Source: Verrucomicrobia bacterium UBA1183 (GTDB taxonomy: Bacteria; Verrucomicrobiota; Verrucomicrobiia; Opitutales; UBA9783). Taken from it: a stretch of 55,010 nt of DNA. The notes below the pieces were generated by a model. It saw only the letters and a list, made by a program, of their open reading frames with translations. It was not told the DNA's origin and did not search any database. The translations under genes and the position numbers were made by a program. The first letter of the stretch is position 1. Each line of letters begins with the position of its first letter. Shown piece by piece: positions 25,425-34,423 of the stretch. The DNA is taken from NCBI GenBank assembly GCA_002309885.1, contig DBYP01000019.1, positions 8,153-63,162 of the forward strand. Direction: 5' to 3'.

Positions 25425-25547
25425 AAAACAACGAAACCAAACGGCCTTTAGCTACGGCAAGCAAATTTGTTCTTTAAATAAGGCCATGAAAGCGAGAAGT
25501 TCTTCCCCCAAAATTCCTTTCTGATTTTTTATTTTAAAAAATCGATG

Positions 25548-25577
25548 TAACTTCAACCTTGGAGTGTAGCTGCAAAA
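25548..25577. repeat. Short dyad repeat, copy 3
   Basis: GTAACTTCAACCTTGGAGTG then TAGCTGCAAA is the most diverged copy of the motif seen at 1947 and 18482. It lies 18 bp beyond the end of the NtrC-type regulator gene. Confidence 0.4.
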
Positions 25578-25594
25578 GTCGCAGTTTATCGCAC

Positions 25595-26905
25595 TTATAA
25601 CTGCAACCGTTCCAATTTTCTGTAAAAAGTTCTTCGCGGAATGCCCAATAGGCGTGCGGCTTCGGACTTGTTACCATTGGCCTTTTTTAAAGCTTCTGAA
25701 ATCAGAGCTTGTTCGGATTTTTCTAGGGTAGGGGAGACTTCTCCTTGGCCTATGGGTGCCAGAAATTTGGGATCCAAATCGGAGGTTTCAATCTTTTTTC
25801 CCGAATGCATTACCGCCATGTTTTCAGCAAAATTGCGCAGTTCGCGGATGTTGCCAGGCCAAATGTAATTCTGTAAAATGGATTTTACCTCTTCGGGTAA
25901 AATTGGCGGACGAACACCATTTTCTTTGGCAAAAAATCGGAGGTAATACTCTAAAAGCAAACGTACATCCGAAGGCCGTTCGCGCAAGGGAGGCATGTGA
26001 ATTTCAACCACATTCAAACGATACAGCAGATCTTCGCGAAAACGTCCTGCCTTGACTTCTGCTTGCAAATCGCGATTGGTAGCGCAAACCAGGCGTACAT
26101 CCAAGGGAATCAACTGATTACCTCCTAAACGCTCGATGGATTTTGTTTCTAGAAATCGAAGCAATTTTACTTGAGTACTTGCATCAATTTCACCGATTTC
26201 GTCCAAAAATAACGTTCCGTGATTAGCCGATTCGAACAGGCCAATATGCCGCTGTAAAGCGCCTGTAAACGCTCCGCGTTCATGACCAAACAGCTCCGAT
26301 TCGATGAGATTATCGGGCAGAGCAGCGCAGTGTACCGGCACAAACGGTTGAGCACTCCTAGGACTTAAATGATGCAATTGATGCGCTACCAGCTCCTTAC
26401 CGGTTCCAGTTTCTCCGGTGATGAGGACGGAAGTTTTTGCGGGTGCGACGCGTTGAATTTTATCCAAGACCTCAGCAAATTCTACGGATTGTCCGACCAT
26501 CGGAACGGTATTGGCCTGGAGTGGGGTAGGGGAGAGATCCTCCGTTTTATCCAACATGGCACGTTTTACAATGCTTTCTAGACGATCCAACTGAACGGGT
26601 TTGCTCACAAAGTCGTAGGCACCATGCTTCATAGCTTCGACCGCAATTTCGATGGAACCGTACGCAGTCATCATGATGCATTTCGGTTTGTAAGGCAGTT
26701 GCAGCGCTTTATCAATAATACTCATGCCGCTTTGCTGTCCCATTCGCAAATCTGTTATGATAATATCAAAGCGTTCAGATGCCATCAAGTTAAAGGCCTC
26801 GGCGGGCTGGCTGGCGGTATAAACTTCAAAATCGTCAGCAAACAACTGCGCAAGCCCTTCGCGCGTCGGTTTTTCATCATCTACAATCAATATTAAACCT
26901 TGCAT
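25595..26905 (-). CDS. Sigma-54-dependent response regulator (NtrC family)
   Basis: The protein has three domains. Residues 1-120 are a receiver with phospho-acceptor D52 (ITDLRMG) and K102 or nearby in SKP. Residues 140-370 are an AAA+ sigma-54 activation domain with Walker A GETGTGKE, the sigma-54-contacting GAFTGA loop and Walker B. Residues 395-436 are a Fis-type helix-turn-helix (NKSEAARLLGIPRRTFYRKL). It should activate RpoN-dependent promoters when phosphorylated. No partner histidine kinase or rpoN gene is in the window. It lies 3 bp after plsC. Confidence 0.95.
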   Translation of the reverse strand: MQGLILIVDDEKPTREGLAQLFADDFEVYTASQPAEAFNLMASERFDIIITDLRMGQQSGMSIIDKALQLPYKPKCIMMTAYGSIEIAVEAMKHGAYDFVSKPVQLDRLESIVKRAMLDKTEDLSPTPLQANTVPMVGQSVEFAEVLDKIQRVAPAKTSVLITGETGTGKELVAHQLHHLSPRSAQPFVPVHCAALPDNLIESELFGHERGAFTGALQRHIGLFESANHGTLFLDEIGEIDASTQVKLLRFLETKSIERLGGNQLIPLDVRLVCATNRDLQAEVKAGRFREDLLYRLNVVEIHMPPLRERPSDVRLLLEYYLRFFAKENGVRPPILPEEVKSILQNYIWPGNIRELRNFAENMAVMHSGKKIETSDLDPKFLAPIGQGEVSPTLEKSEQALISEALKKANGNKSEAARLLGIPRRTFYRKLERLQL

Positions 26906-26908
26906 GTG

Positions 26909-27544
26909 CTAGTCCTTTATTTGAATGTTTGCGATGGCTTGCATTACCTTATCGCTGATAGCTTGCATGGGATCCGGATCTGCCTTGCAACTTTCGAAGT
27001 CTTCCGGCATTAGGGGTTTACCGTAAACAATGGAAATATTAGGCTTAAAATTCGGGAGGCCACGTCCTTTGGGCCATGCTTCGTATGATCCGAAAATGCG
27101 TACCGGCACAATGGGCACGTTCGCTTTTGTCATAAACAAACCGATACCTTTTTTGGCGCGTTGTAATACGCCAGTAACCGATCGTGTGCCTTCCGGAAAC
27201 ATGAGCACCGGATTTCCATCTTTTAACAGCTGCAATACGCGTTTTATAGAGTGGATATCGCTGCCTTTATCGCGATCCACATCGATCATGTATAAGCGTC
27301 TAAAAAACCAGCCAATCCCCCGCTTAAACAATGTCTTTCGGGCAAAAGAATATACCGGTTGACGGCTTGTATGAATCGCGATTAACGGCGGATCCAAGTA
27401 ACTTACGTGATTGCCAGCCAAAATAAATCCACCGGACGCGGGTATATTTTCTAAACCATAAAGCTTGCCATGGTATGCTTTTTTGAAGATAATCTTAAAA
27501 AAGCAAGTTACCATTTTATAACATAAAAAGAGATTTGATTTCAT
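26909..27544 (-). CDS. plsC: 1-acyl-sn-glycerol-3-phosphate acyltransferase
   Basis: PlsC adds the second acyl chain in phosphatidic acid synthesis at the inner membrane. The HX4D catalytic motif is NHVSYLD (H46, D51), and the substrate motif FPEGTRS is near residue 120. A VPVRIFGS block follows. At 211 residues it is a compact PlsC. The gene precedes the NtrC-type regulator by 3 bp and is divergent from the dCMP deaminase gene. Confidence 0.9.
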   Translation of the reverse strand: MKSNLFLCYKMVTCFFKIIFKKAYHGKLYGLENIPASGGFILAGNHVSYLDPPLIAIHTSRQPVYSFARKTLFKRGIGWFFRRLYMIDVDRDKGSDIHSIKRVLQLLKDGNPVLMFPEGTRSVTGVLQRAKKGIGLFMTKANVPIVPVRIFGSYEAWPKGRGLPNFKPNISIVYGKPLMPEDFESCKADPDPMQAISDKVMQAIANIQIKD

Positions 27545-27592
27545 CTGTAAAATGGTATATGCCTTTTTTTAAAAAATTTAAAGGATAATGTG

Positions 27593-28063
27593 ATGGAAGA
27601 TAAAAAATGGTTGGATACATTGCAACAGACGCTCCAAGAACTCCCTGGACGTCCTTCATGGAATACATATTTTATGTCCATTGCGTTGCTATTGTCGGCA
27701 CGTTCTAGTTGCGGACGGTTACACGTTGGTTGTGTTTTGGTCTCAGGTGCTGGAAATAAAAATAGGATTATTGCAGCAGGTTATAATGGCTTTTTACCTG
27801 GGCTTCCGCATAAATCTATTGTCAAAGATGGTCATGAACAAGCGACCGTTCACGCAGAACAAAACGCTTTAGCGGATGCGGCACGTCGTGGAGTTACCAC
27901 ACAAGATGCCATTGCTTACGTGACACACTTCCCTTGTATAAATTGTGCAAAAATGCTCTTGGCAGCAGGGATAAGTTACTGTTATTATCACGAAGATTAT
28001 CATAATGATGATTTGGTCGCTGAACTTTTTAAGGAAGCGGGTGTTGGTTTAGAAAAGTATTAA
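27593..28063 (+). CDS. dCMP deaminase family protein
   Basis: This is a cytidine/deoxycytidylate deaminase fold enzyme. Zinc ligands and the proton shuttle are H87 and E89 in VHAEQNAL, with C115 and C118 in PCINCAK. The arrangement matches dCMP deaminases (ComEB-like) that make dUMP for thymidylate synthesis. At 156 residues it is the usual size. ATG 27593 lies 7 bases after AAGGA; a GTG 3 bases upstream is also possible. The yqgE gene follows after 2 bp. Confidence 0.88.
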   Translation: MEDKKWLDTLQQTLQELPGRPSWNTYFMSIALLLSARSSCGRLHVGCVLVSGAGNKNRIIAAGYNGFLPGLPHKSIVKDGHEQATVHAEQNALADAARRGVTTQDAIAYVTHFPCINCAKMLLAAGISYCYYHEDYHNDDLVAELFKEAGVGLEKY

Positions 28064-28065
28064 AA

Positions 28066-28620
28066 ATGGACTTAAGTAATTTACTGGATTTTACGGGATT
28101 GGTGCTCTTGTCTAACAACCAGCAAAGCGGTATTTTTCAACATTCGGTTGTGGTTATTGTTCAGCATAACAAAGAGACCGAAACGATGGGTTTATGCATT
28201 AATTTCCCGCTTCGGTTAATGTTAAATGATTTTGATGAAGATACCTGGAGTGTTTTTGACAATGTTCCCGTTTTTCGTGGCGGCCCTACGCAACCCAAGC
28301 GTATTCTTGTAACTTCCATGAATTGGGATGCCCGTCGCCAGATATTGCGTTGGCAGCTGGGTTTGGATCAGCAGCAGGCACTTCAACTTATGTCCCAATA
28401 TCCTAAGTCCGGATTCAAAGCTTACTGTGGACATCTTTCTTGGCAGCCCGGAGAGTTGGCTCAAGAGTTGCAGCAAAACTTATGGCTCCCGGTTCCCATG
28501 CCCTCTAAAAAGATATTTAAAACGACCAATCCTAAGCTTTGGCACACTTTAATGCTGCAATTTTATCCAGAATACCTAAAGAACTTCCCCGATTTCCCCG
28601 AAAATCCGACGCTAAATTAG
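28066..28620 (+). CDS. YqgE/AlgH family protein
   Basis: The protein belongs to the UPF0301 (AlgH/YqgE) family. Signs are an early LVLLSN strand, GLCINFPL, FRGGPTQPKRILV (the family GGPV motif), and a GHLSWQPGELAQEL block with WL after it. The molecular role of this family is not settled; in Pseudomonas AlgH was linked to transcription control. The 184 residues match the family. It is translated with the upstream deaminase gene (2 bp gap). Confidence 0.85.
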   Translation: MDLSNLLDFTGLVLLSNNQQSGIFQHSVVVIVQHNKETETMGLCINFPLRLMLNDFDEDTWSVFDNVPVFRGGPTQPKRILVTSMNWDARRQILRWQLGLDQQQALQLMSQYPKSGFKAYCGHLSWQPGELAQELQQNLWLPVPMPSKKIFKTTNPKLWHTLMLQFYPEYLKNFPDFPENPTLN

Positions 28621-28631
28621 GGTGTGCTTAT

Positions 28632-28659
28632 AAGGAAATTTTTTTCAAAAAATTTGCTT
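28632..28659 (+). repeat. Diverged repeat module A hairpin after yqgE
   Basis: AAGGAAATTTTTTTCAAAAA then ATTTGCTT forms an imperfect hairpin 11 bp after the yqgE stop. It resembles module A of the composite repeat and may act as a terminator. Confidence 0.5.
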
Positions 28660-28746
28660 ATAGTTTACTAATGCTTTGTTCGAAGTTACAAAATTTGTTT
28701 TTTGATTTGCTATTGATGGCACATTTAGTAGAATATGTTTGTGCAG

Positions 28747-29451
28747 ATGAAAAAAAAGGTTCGTGGATTTACTTTGTTTGAAGTGCTAATGGCCTCATCG
28801 TTAGCTTGCATTACATTGGCCTGTATGGTGCAGTTTTTCCTAACACAATTAAATCAGTATCGGCTAATTGCGGGTAATAATCAGTTGAGTGAGAATGTAC
28901 GTATTTTTTCAAAATTTTTTGAAAAGGATACGCATAATTCTTTGGAGTTTTATGTGTTTGAAGATTTAGATGAAGCTTTAAATTTCACGAAAGGAACCAC
29001 AGAAGTTACAATTCCTAAAACAGGTAATTGTGTTTTATTTGTAACCGAAAGAGGTATGGTCAGTGGAGGGCGAGGTGTTGTTTATTATGTTGGAGACCAA
29101 ACACAGGTGAATGGAGTAACGTGTTATCCTTTTTATCGGGCCATTGTTTCGTTTACATCACAGAAAAAAATATCCGAAACGGAAGAAGATTTATCTAAAT
29201 TACCTTTGGGCTACATAAAAAGTGATGAAGATAGCTTCTCACAACAATTTACATTGCTTGAAGACACCGGTATATTTTTCCACGTAGAGCATAAGCGTTT
29301 CGGTCGTAAGACATCAGCTGACTATCCTCATGTTGCGGGCTGTCGGCATGGTATTTATGTCGGAACGACGCTCGTACAACCGGGATTAAAGGGAGAAGCT
29401 TCGGCAACACCCATAAATTTTTGCTTCTATTCAAGAAATCCCCGTTTTTGA
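28747..29451 (+). CDS. Type II secretion/type IV pilus pseudopilin
   Basis: The N-terminus (MKKKVRG then FTLFEVLMASSLACITLACM) is a class III signal. It has a prepilin peptidase site after G7, the conserved E5 of the mature chain and one hydrophobic helix. The remaining 200 residues are a soluble domain with a cysteine pair near the end. The size resembles minor pseudopilins such as GspJ/PilW. Two starts are possible (28735 or 28747); the second gives the usual short basic leader. It precedes a GspF-like gene in the same direction. Confidence 0.78.
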   Translation: MKKKVRGFTLFEVLMASSLACITLACMVQFFLTQLNQYRLIAGNNQLSENVRIFSKFFEKDTHNSLEFYVFEDLDEALNFTKGTTEVTIPKTGNCVLFVTERGMVSGGRGVVYYVGDQTQVNGVTCYPFYRAIVSFTSQKKISETEEDLSKLPLGYIKSDEDSFSQQFTLLEDTGIFFHVEHKRFGRKTSADYPHVAGCRHGIYVGTTLVQPGLKGEASATPINFCFYSRNPRF

Positions 29452-29500
29452 ACGATAAAAAGCTTGCTGACTTTTTTAATACAGCCCATTATGAATTTTT

Positions 29501-30658
29501 GTGTTGTTTTTTTATCAAACGGCTGAACGAAATTCTCATTTGCGCTGGCATTATCAATGGGCATGTTCGCGATATGCTTGTTTGCGACATTTGTTGAAAA
29601 ACAATAAGCTTATTTATCAATTTATTTCCCTGGATGAGATTCTCAAAAAGAATTGGGCAAAACGTGAAAAAAAGCGTTACGATGTAAAAATTTGGGTTCT
29701 ATTTTTAGAAAAACTTTTTGCTCAAATGGTTCGTGGTAATTCGCTTTTGTTGGCATTGAAGTCTTTGCAAAACGATCTTCGCTTACCGCGGACATTTATT
29801 TACCATTCCATAAATTATTTAGAAAACGGTATGTATATTTATCCTCTGTGGGAAAGCGAAAAAGTTCCTTTTCCGTACCATTGCAAAAAATTGCTGCAAT
29901 GTGCCGAAACCGGTGGCTATTTGCATGAAGGATTAAAGAAAGTCATTACATTTCTAAGTTTACAAGCGGATGCTAAGCATCAACTACAGCGCTGCTTTAT
30001 TTATCCCTGTTGCGTCCTGGGTGTTTCACTGATATTTGCCGGGACGTTGGCATTAACACTGATTCCCAAAATAGAGGATTTTTGTTATCAACAAAACATC
30101 GCTGTCAATGGATTTACCTCGCTTTTATTTGTCCTAAGCCATCACTTTTGTGGTATTTTAATTAGCGTAACGGTAAGTCTTATGGGTGTAGAATTTCTAT
30201 TGAAGGTAAGAAAGTTGTCCCTTCGGCAGTACTTTATTGAAAAAATGGGTGGGGCTTTGCTGTATAGCCAATTTGCGATGAATTTGTCCGCATTGCTAAG
30301 CAGCGGGCTTGCCTTAAGCGAATGTTTGAAATTAACGGTACCCATCTTTAGAGGTAAATTTTCTCTGGATCGCATTCTTCTAAATCTCGGGAATGGTCAA
30401 ACGCTTTCGGAAGCCTTGGCTCAATTTCCGGCGGAATTTCGCAGCGTTTTGCAAACTGCCGAAGTGGCCGGTCAATATCCTCCTGCATTAGATCACTTAT
30501 CTAAGATCTATTACCAACGTTTCCAAAATACATTACAACAATGGATTAAATGGCTCGAACCTCTAAGTATCATCTTGGTTGCAGGATTTGTTTTTGTGAT
30601 ACTTCTTGCCCTGTTTTATCCTTTATTGCAGACATTCGAAAATCTGCCATTAATGTAA
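29501..30658 (+). CDS. GspF/PilC-like inner-membrane platform protein
   Basis: This 385-residue protein has two copies of the T2SSF domain. The first covers about residues 68-190 (LEKLFAQMVRGNSLLLALKS, then LLQCAETGGYLHEGL). The second covers about 265-380 (MNLSALLSSGLALSECLKL, then VLQTAEVAGQYPPAL). Three membrane segments are visible. Such proteins form the base on which pseudopili or pili are assembled. The N-terminal domain common to PilC is partly eroded. The start is GTG 29501, the first possible codon after an in-frame stop, with no clear ribosome site. No assembly ATPase gene is adjacent. Confidence 0.82.
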   Translation: MLFFYQTAERNSHLRWHYQWACSRYACLRHLLKNNKLIYQFISLDEILKKNWAKREKKRYDVKIWVLFLEKLFAQMVRGNSLLLALKSLQNDLRLPRTFIYHSINYLENGMYIYPLWESEKVPFPYHCKKLLQCAETGGYLHEGLKKVITFLSLQADAKHQLQRCFIYPCCVLGVSLIFAGTLALTLIPKIEDFCYQQNIAVNGFTSLLFVLSHHFCGILISVTVSLMGVEFLLKVRKLSLRQYFIEKMGGALLYSQFAMNLSALLSSGLALSECLKLTVPIFRGKFSLDRILLNLGNGQTLSEALAQFPAEFRSVLQTAEVAGQYPPALDHLSKIYYQRFQNTLQQWIKWLEPLSIILVAGFVFVILLALFYPLLQTFENLPLM

Positions 30659-30674
30659 CAAGAGAGTAACTTAT

Positions 30675-30702
30675 AAGGGAACTTTTGAAAAAAGTTTCCC
30701 TT
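30675..30702. repeat. Repeat module A hairpin between convergent genes
   Basis: A single module A (AAGGGAACTTT-tgaa-AAAGTTTCCCTT) lies between the converging GspF-like and pseudopilin genes. It overlaps the last codons of the minus-strand gene at 30701 by a base or two. It could end transcription in both directions. Confidence 0.65.
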
Positions 30703-31162
30703 ATTCTAAATAAAACAGCACATCGGTGCCGTAAACTTCGGAAACTTTAAGGTTTGATGCGATGGCGCTTTTTAAGGGTACATTTTTACGTAAGAAAAAT
30801 CGGATAGAGGGGATGCATTTATTGATAAGTTCTTCTGCGGTAAATTCTCCAAAAGCAATGCCGTCGGGGTTGTCCGCTGTTTTCATTTGACCGGATAATG
30901 TATCTACAAACAAGCTAGCTTTGTCGGCTAAATTGAACCAGCGATCTACAGGAAAAGCGGTAGGGAATTTCTGGTAGGTTTGAAAGTAATTCAAAAAAGC
31001 TTCTTGATATCGAAGTCCATCGGCTTTTTTAGACAACGTTCCTGCTTGCTCTTTGGCTTGTTGTCCAAGGTGAAAAGAGAACCCGGACAACACCGCGATG
31101 GCCGTCAAAACGATCAACAATTCTACCAGTGTAAAACCGTACGGAGACCGTTTCACGTTCAT
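30701..31162 (-). CDS. Type II secretion pseudopilin (GspG/GspH-like)
   Basis: The class III signal is MNVKRSPYG then FTLVELLIVLTAIAVLSGFS, with cleavage after G9 and the mature E5. A helix and a soluble domain of about 120 residues follow. ATG 31162 lies 2 bp after the trpS stop and gives a standard leader, so the longer upstream frame was rejected. The gene converges with the GspF-like gene. With the pseudopilin at 28747 and the GspA/GspB-like operon it suggests a dispersed type II secretion or pilus-like system. Confidence 0.78.
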   Translation of the reverse strand: MNVKRSPYGFTLVELLIVLTAIAVLSGFSFHLGQQAKEQAGTLSKKADGLRYQEAFLNYFQTYQKFPTAFPVDRWFNLADKASLFVDTLSGQMKTADNPDGIAFGEFTAEELINKCIPSIRFFLRKNVPLKSAIASNLKVSEVYGTDVLFYLE

Positions 31163-31164
31163 GC

Positions 31165-32160
31165 TCAAATCATTCCGGCTTTCCGATAAACCTTCGCCAT
31201 CATACGATTGGCACATTTTTGAGCAAATTCACGACCCTTATCCAAAACCGATTGCAGATAAGTTTGATCGGCCATAAGCTCAGCGTACTTTGCCTGTATG
31301 GGCTTCAAATGCTCGATAACCGCCTCTGCAACAACGTTCTTAAATGTTCCGTAATCATACGACCTGTACTGATTTTCGACCGCCTCAATGGATTGTTCCG
31401 TTACAGCTGCAAAAATCTCGACCAGATTGGTAATTCCGGGCTTTTCTGGATCGCAATAAATTCCCGATCCGGAATCCGTTACTGCAGATCTGAATTTCTT
31501 CTGAATATCTTCCGGTGACTCAAAAAGGAAAACGGTACCCTTCTTATTTGCATCGGATTTGGACATCTTTTTTGTCGGATTTTGCAGCGAATAAACACGT
31601 GCGCAGGTTTTCAAAATATAAGGTTCGGGAACCTTGAACGTTTCCGAATAAGTTTGATTGAATTTAATTGCTAAGTCGCGCGTCAATTCAACGTGCTGCT
31701 TTTGATCTTCACCAACCGGGACGCAATCGGCGTTATAAAGCAAAATGTCCGCTGCCATCAATATGGGATAGTATAGCAATCCGCTGCCAACGAAATCATT
31801 ATTTTCGCTCTTGGATTTGAACTGTGTCATGCGAAACAGCTGTCCGACCGGTGTCAGGCAGCCCAAAATCCAAGATAGTTCGGTATGCCCGACCACAGAA
31901 GACTGGGCGAACATGTGACTCGATTCCGGATCCAGGCCGCATGCCAAATACTGCGCCAACATGCTATAAGTCCGCTTGCGCAATTCCGCGGGAACATAGG
32001 GCGGCACCGTTATTGAATGCAAATTTGGGATGAAGAAAAAACATTCGTAATCGTGTTGCAGCGTACGCCAATTTTTCACAGCACCCAAATAATTGCCTAG
32101 GTGAAACATTCCCGTAGGCTGTGCTCCTGTAACAATGATTTTCTTCTGCTTTTCTTCCAT
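31165..32160 (-). CDS. trpS: Tryptophanyl-tRNA synthetase
   Basis: TrpS charges tRNA-Trp. The class I HIGH-type motif is HLGN (residues 20-23, after TGAQPTGMF), and the KMSKS loop is KKMSKSD near residue 196. The 331 residues match the bacterial enzyme. It lies in a minus-strand run accB-accC-asp23-amaP-trpS-pseudopilin with gaps of a few bases. Confidence 0.96.
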   Translation of the reverse strand: MEEKQKKIIVTGAQPTGMFHLGNYLGAVKNWRTLQHDYECFFFIPNLHSITVPPYVPAELRKRTYSMLAQYLACGLDPESSHMFAQSSVVGHTELSWILGCLTPVGQLFRMTQFKSKSENNDFVGSGLLYYPILMAADILLYNADCVPVGEDQKQHVELTRDLAIKFNQTYSETFKVPEPYILKTCARVYSLQNPTKKMSKSDANKKGTVFLFESPEDIQKKFRSAVTDSGSGIYCDPEKPGITNLVEIFAAVTEQSIEAVENQYRSYDYGTFKNVVAEAVIEHLKPIQAKYAELMADQTYLQSVLDKGREFAQKCANRMMAKVYRKAGMI

Positions 32161-32163
32161 AAA

Positions 32164-32607
32164 TTATTGTTCCGAAACGGGGGTGCGTTCGATGCCATCC
32201 AAGATAACATCCACGCGGACATTCTTAACAACACCCAAGTATTTGGTGATAATCTGTTGCACCTTTTCTTGACATTGCATAGAGATCTGCTCAAACGCTT
32301 GATCTTGGAAAATACGAACGTGCAGCTGAATGCAAAGAAGATGTTTCCGATCGCTTAAATGAATGTGGCTGATACGCCCCAAATTTAGTTCCGTGCCGAT
32401 GTTATCAATGAGTCGCAAGATTGCATTACGTGTGACAAAGAGCTCACCCAGATCGTTGCATGATGTCCTTATGGGTAAATTACGTAAACGATAACGATGG
32501 ACGCAGAGGACCAAAATCAGCAACAAAGTTAAACCTAAAAGCCAGTAACCACAGACACCGCAAGACTCCCACAGTGTCTCGAAGAAGGTCTTAAAATCGA
32601 ACATCAT
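32164..32607 (-). CDS. AmaP-like membrane protein with Asp23-related domain
   Basis: This 147-residue protein has one N-terminal membrane helix (about 20-40). A cytoplasmic domain follows with an Asp23-like pattern (LHVRIFQDQAFEQISMQCQE, then VKNVRVDVILDGI). In Firmicutes, AmaP anchors the alkaline shock protein Asp23 at the membrane. The neighbour 5 bp upstream encodes an Asp23 protein, which fits that role. The function of this pair in Gram-negative bacteria is unclear. Confidence 0.7.
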   Translation of the reverse strand: MMFDFKTFFETLWESCGVCGYWLLGLTLLLILVLCVHRYRLRNLPIRTSCNDLGELFVTRNAILRLIDNIGTELNLGRISHIHLSDRKHLLCIQLHVRIFQDQAFEQISMQCQEKVQQIITKYLGVVKNVRVDVILDGIERTPVSEQ

Positions 32608-32612
32608 AGACG

Positions 32613-33050
32613 TTACCCTTCAACAACAGGTTCCTTATCGGCTTCTTTGGGAGCTGGTGTTTTTACGCCATCGATAATAACATCCACACGATCGACGGGT
32701 TTCATCGTCATACGAAGTACATGTTCAGAAACGCTTTTCTGGATATCAGCGCCCACCTTTGCCAGCTCATAACCGAAAAGCAAGTTTACTTTAACTTCGA
32801 TAACGTACTCGCCGACCTCATTTTCTGAAACACGAACACCGCGTTCGGAATCTTTTTTGGAAAACATTTCTGCGATACCTTCAACGAAACCACCGCCTAC
32901 CGAGTGGACACCTTCCACTTGTTGCGTTGCTAAACGTACAATGTTTGCAACCACGCTGTGATTAATTTTTATATCGCCCATCACGCCCGATTCGCTGTTC
33001 TTGGGAAACGGAACCTTTACGCCATCCATGTTCTTGGGTTCTTCGCTCAT
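32613..33050 (-). CDS. Asp23/Gls24 family protein
   Basis: The Asp23 fold covers residues 25-130. It has KINHSVVANIVRLATQQVEG, then VRVSENEVGEYVIEVKVNL, and ends with VDRVDVIIDGVK, all typical of the family. Such proteins are abundant cytoplasmic envelope-stress proteins in Gram-positive bacteria and occur beside fatty acid genes in other phyla. The start overlaps the accC stop by 4 bp (ATGA), linking it to acetyl-CoA carboxylase expression. Confidence 0.85.
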   Translation of the reverse strand: MSEEPKNMDGVKVPFPKNSESGVMGDIKINHSVVANIVRLATQQVEGVHSVGGGFVEGIAEMFSKKDSERGVRVSENEVGEYVIEVKVNLLFGYELAKVGADIQKSVSEHVLRMTMKPVDRVDVIIDGVKTPAPKEADKEPVVEG

Positions 33051-34417
33051 TTTTGTACTTTCGTTTTTTCAGATATCCTATTTAAAAAAGTTTCCATGTA
33101 CTTTGTGGTAATCTTGCCCTCGCGATACGTTGGATCCAACATAATCTTTTTACACAACGGAATGGTTGTCTTAATACCATGGACGATGTATTCGCTCAAA
33201 GCACGATGCATACGCTCAATGGCTTCTTCACGTGTATCACCGGTCGCAATTAGCTTGCCGATCATACTATCATAATAAGGCGGTATCGAATAATCTCCGT
33301 ACACATGAGAATCCACACGAATCCCTTTCCCTCCAGGAGCATAATAAAAGTCAATATGTCCCGGACATGGCAAGAAATTATTGTCAGGATCTTCAGCATT
33401 GATGCGGCATTCAATCGCGTGGCACTTGCAAGAAACATCCTTCTGTTCCAGTGTCAAATGTTCACCATTTGCAATACGGATCTGCCATTTTACCAAATCG
33501 ATTCCCATGGCTTCTTCGGTGACCGTATGCTCTACCTGGATGCGGGTATTCATCTCGATGAAGTAGAAATTGCCATGCTTGTCGACCAAGAACTCTAAAG
33601 TTCCAACACCTTCGTAATGGCACGCTTGAGCCAATTTGACCGCCGCTTTACCCATTTTAGCCCGCAAGGAGCTATCCAAAAAATCGGAAGGCGCTTCCTC
33701 TACCAATTTTTGATAGCGGCGTTGCAAGGAGCAATCTCTCTCTCCTAAATGGATGACGTGTCCGTAAGAGTCTGCCAGAATTTGGAATTCGATATGCCGC
33801 GGTTCTTCGATGTATTTTTCCACATAGACGGCGCCATTATTGAAAGCCTTTTCAGCCTCCATTTGAGCCGTACGAAATTCTTTGGTAAACGCGACCGCAT
33901 TGTGCGCAATACGCATGCCTTTACCACCACCACCGGCTGCGGCTTTAATGATAACAGGATAGCCGATCTGATTGGCAATCTTCAATCCAGCTTTCTCATC
34001 AATGATCGTATCTTTGCTACCGGGAACCGTCGGAACACCCGCTTTTATCGCCATTTGACGCGCTAAAACTTTATCGCCCATCATGCGAATGGTTTGCGAG
34101 GAAGGGCCAATAAATTTCAAATTGCAAGCCTCGCATTGTTCAGCGAAGGTTGCATTTTCAGATAAAAAGCCATATCCTGGATGGATTGCATCCACATCAC
34201 CCAATTCGGCGGCACTTATAATACGATCTGCTTTCAGGTAGCTCTGCGCTGCCTGCGAAGGGCCAATGCAAATAGCTTCATCGGCTAATTGAACCGGCAA
34301 AGATTGTTCGTCGGCTTCCGAATAGACGGCCAATGTCTTTATGCCCAATTCTCGACAGGCACGAACAACTCGAAGCGCTATCTCACCTCGATTAGCAACT
34401 AAAACCTTACGAATCAT
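33047..34417 (-). CDS. accC: Biotin carboxylase subunit of acetyl-CoA carboxylase
   Basis: AccC carboxylates biotin on AccB using ATP and bicarbonate, the first step of fatty acid synthesis. The N-terminus (KVLVANRGEIALRVVRACRE) is typical. The ATP-grasp glycine loop AAAGGGGKGMRIA, the FIEMNTRIQVEHTVTE catalytic block and a C-terminal domain are present. At 456 residues it is full length. It follows accB by 6 bp. Confidence 0.97.
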   Translation of the reverse strand: MIRKVLVANRGEIALRVVRACRELGIKTLAVYSEADEQSLPVQLADEAICIGPSQAAQSYLKADRIISAAELGDVDAIHPGYGFLSENATFAEQCEACNLKFIGPSSQTIRMMGDKVLARQMAIKAGVPTVPGSKDTIIDEKAGLKIANQIGYPVIIKAAAGGGGKGMRIAHNAVAFTKEFRTAQMEAEKAFNNGAVYVEKYIEEPRHIEFQILADSYGHVIHLGERDCSLQRRYQKLVEEAPSDFLDSSLRAKMGKAAVKLAQACHYEGVGTLEFLVDKHGNFYFIEMNTRIQVEHTVTEEAMGIDLVKWQIRIANGEHLTLEQKDVSCKCHAIECRINAEDPDNNFLPCPGHIDFYYAPGGKGIRVDSHVYGDYSIPPYYDSMIGKLIATGDTREEAIERMHRALSEYIVHGIKTTIPLCKKIMLDPTYREGKITTKYMETFLNRISEKTKVQK

Positions 34418-34423
34418 GATGCA

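Noticed and set aside
31163..31216. 18-codon N-terminal extension of the pseudopilin overlapping trpS
   Set aside because: The prepilin leader starts naturally at ATG 31162, two bases after the trpS stop.
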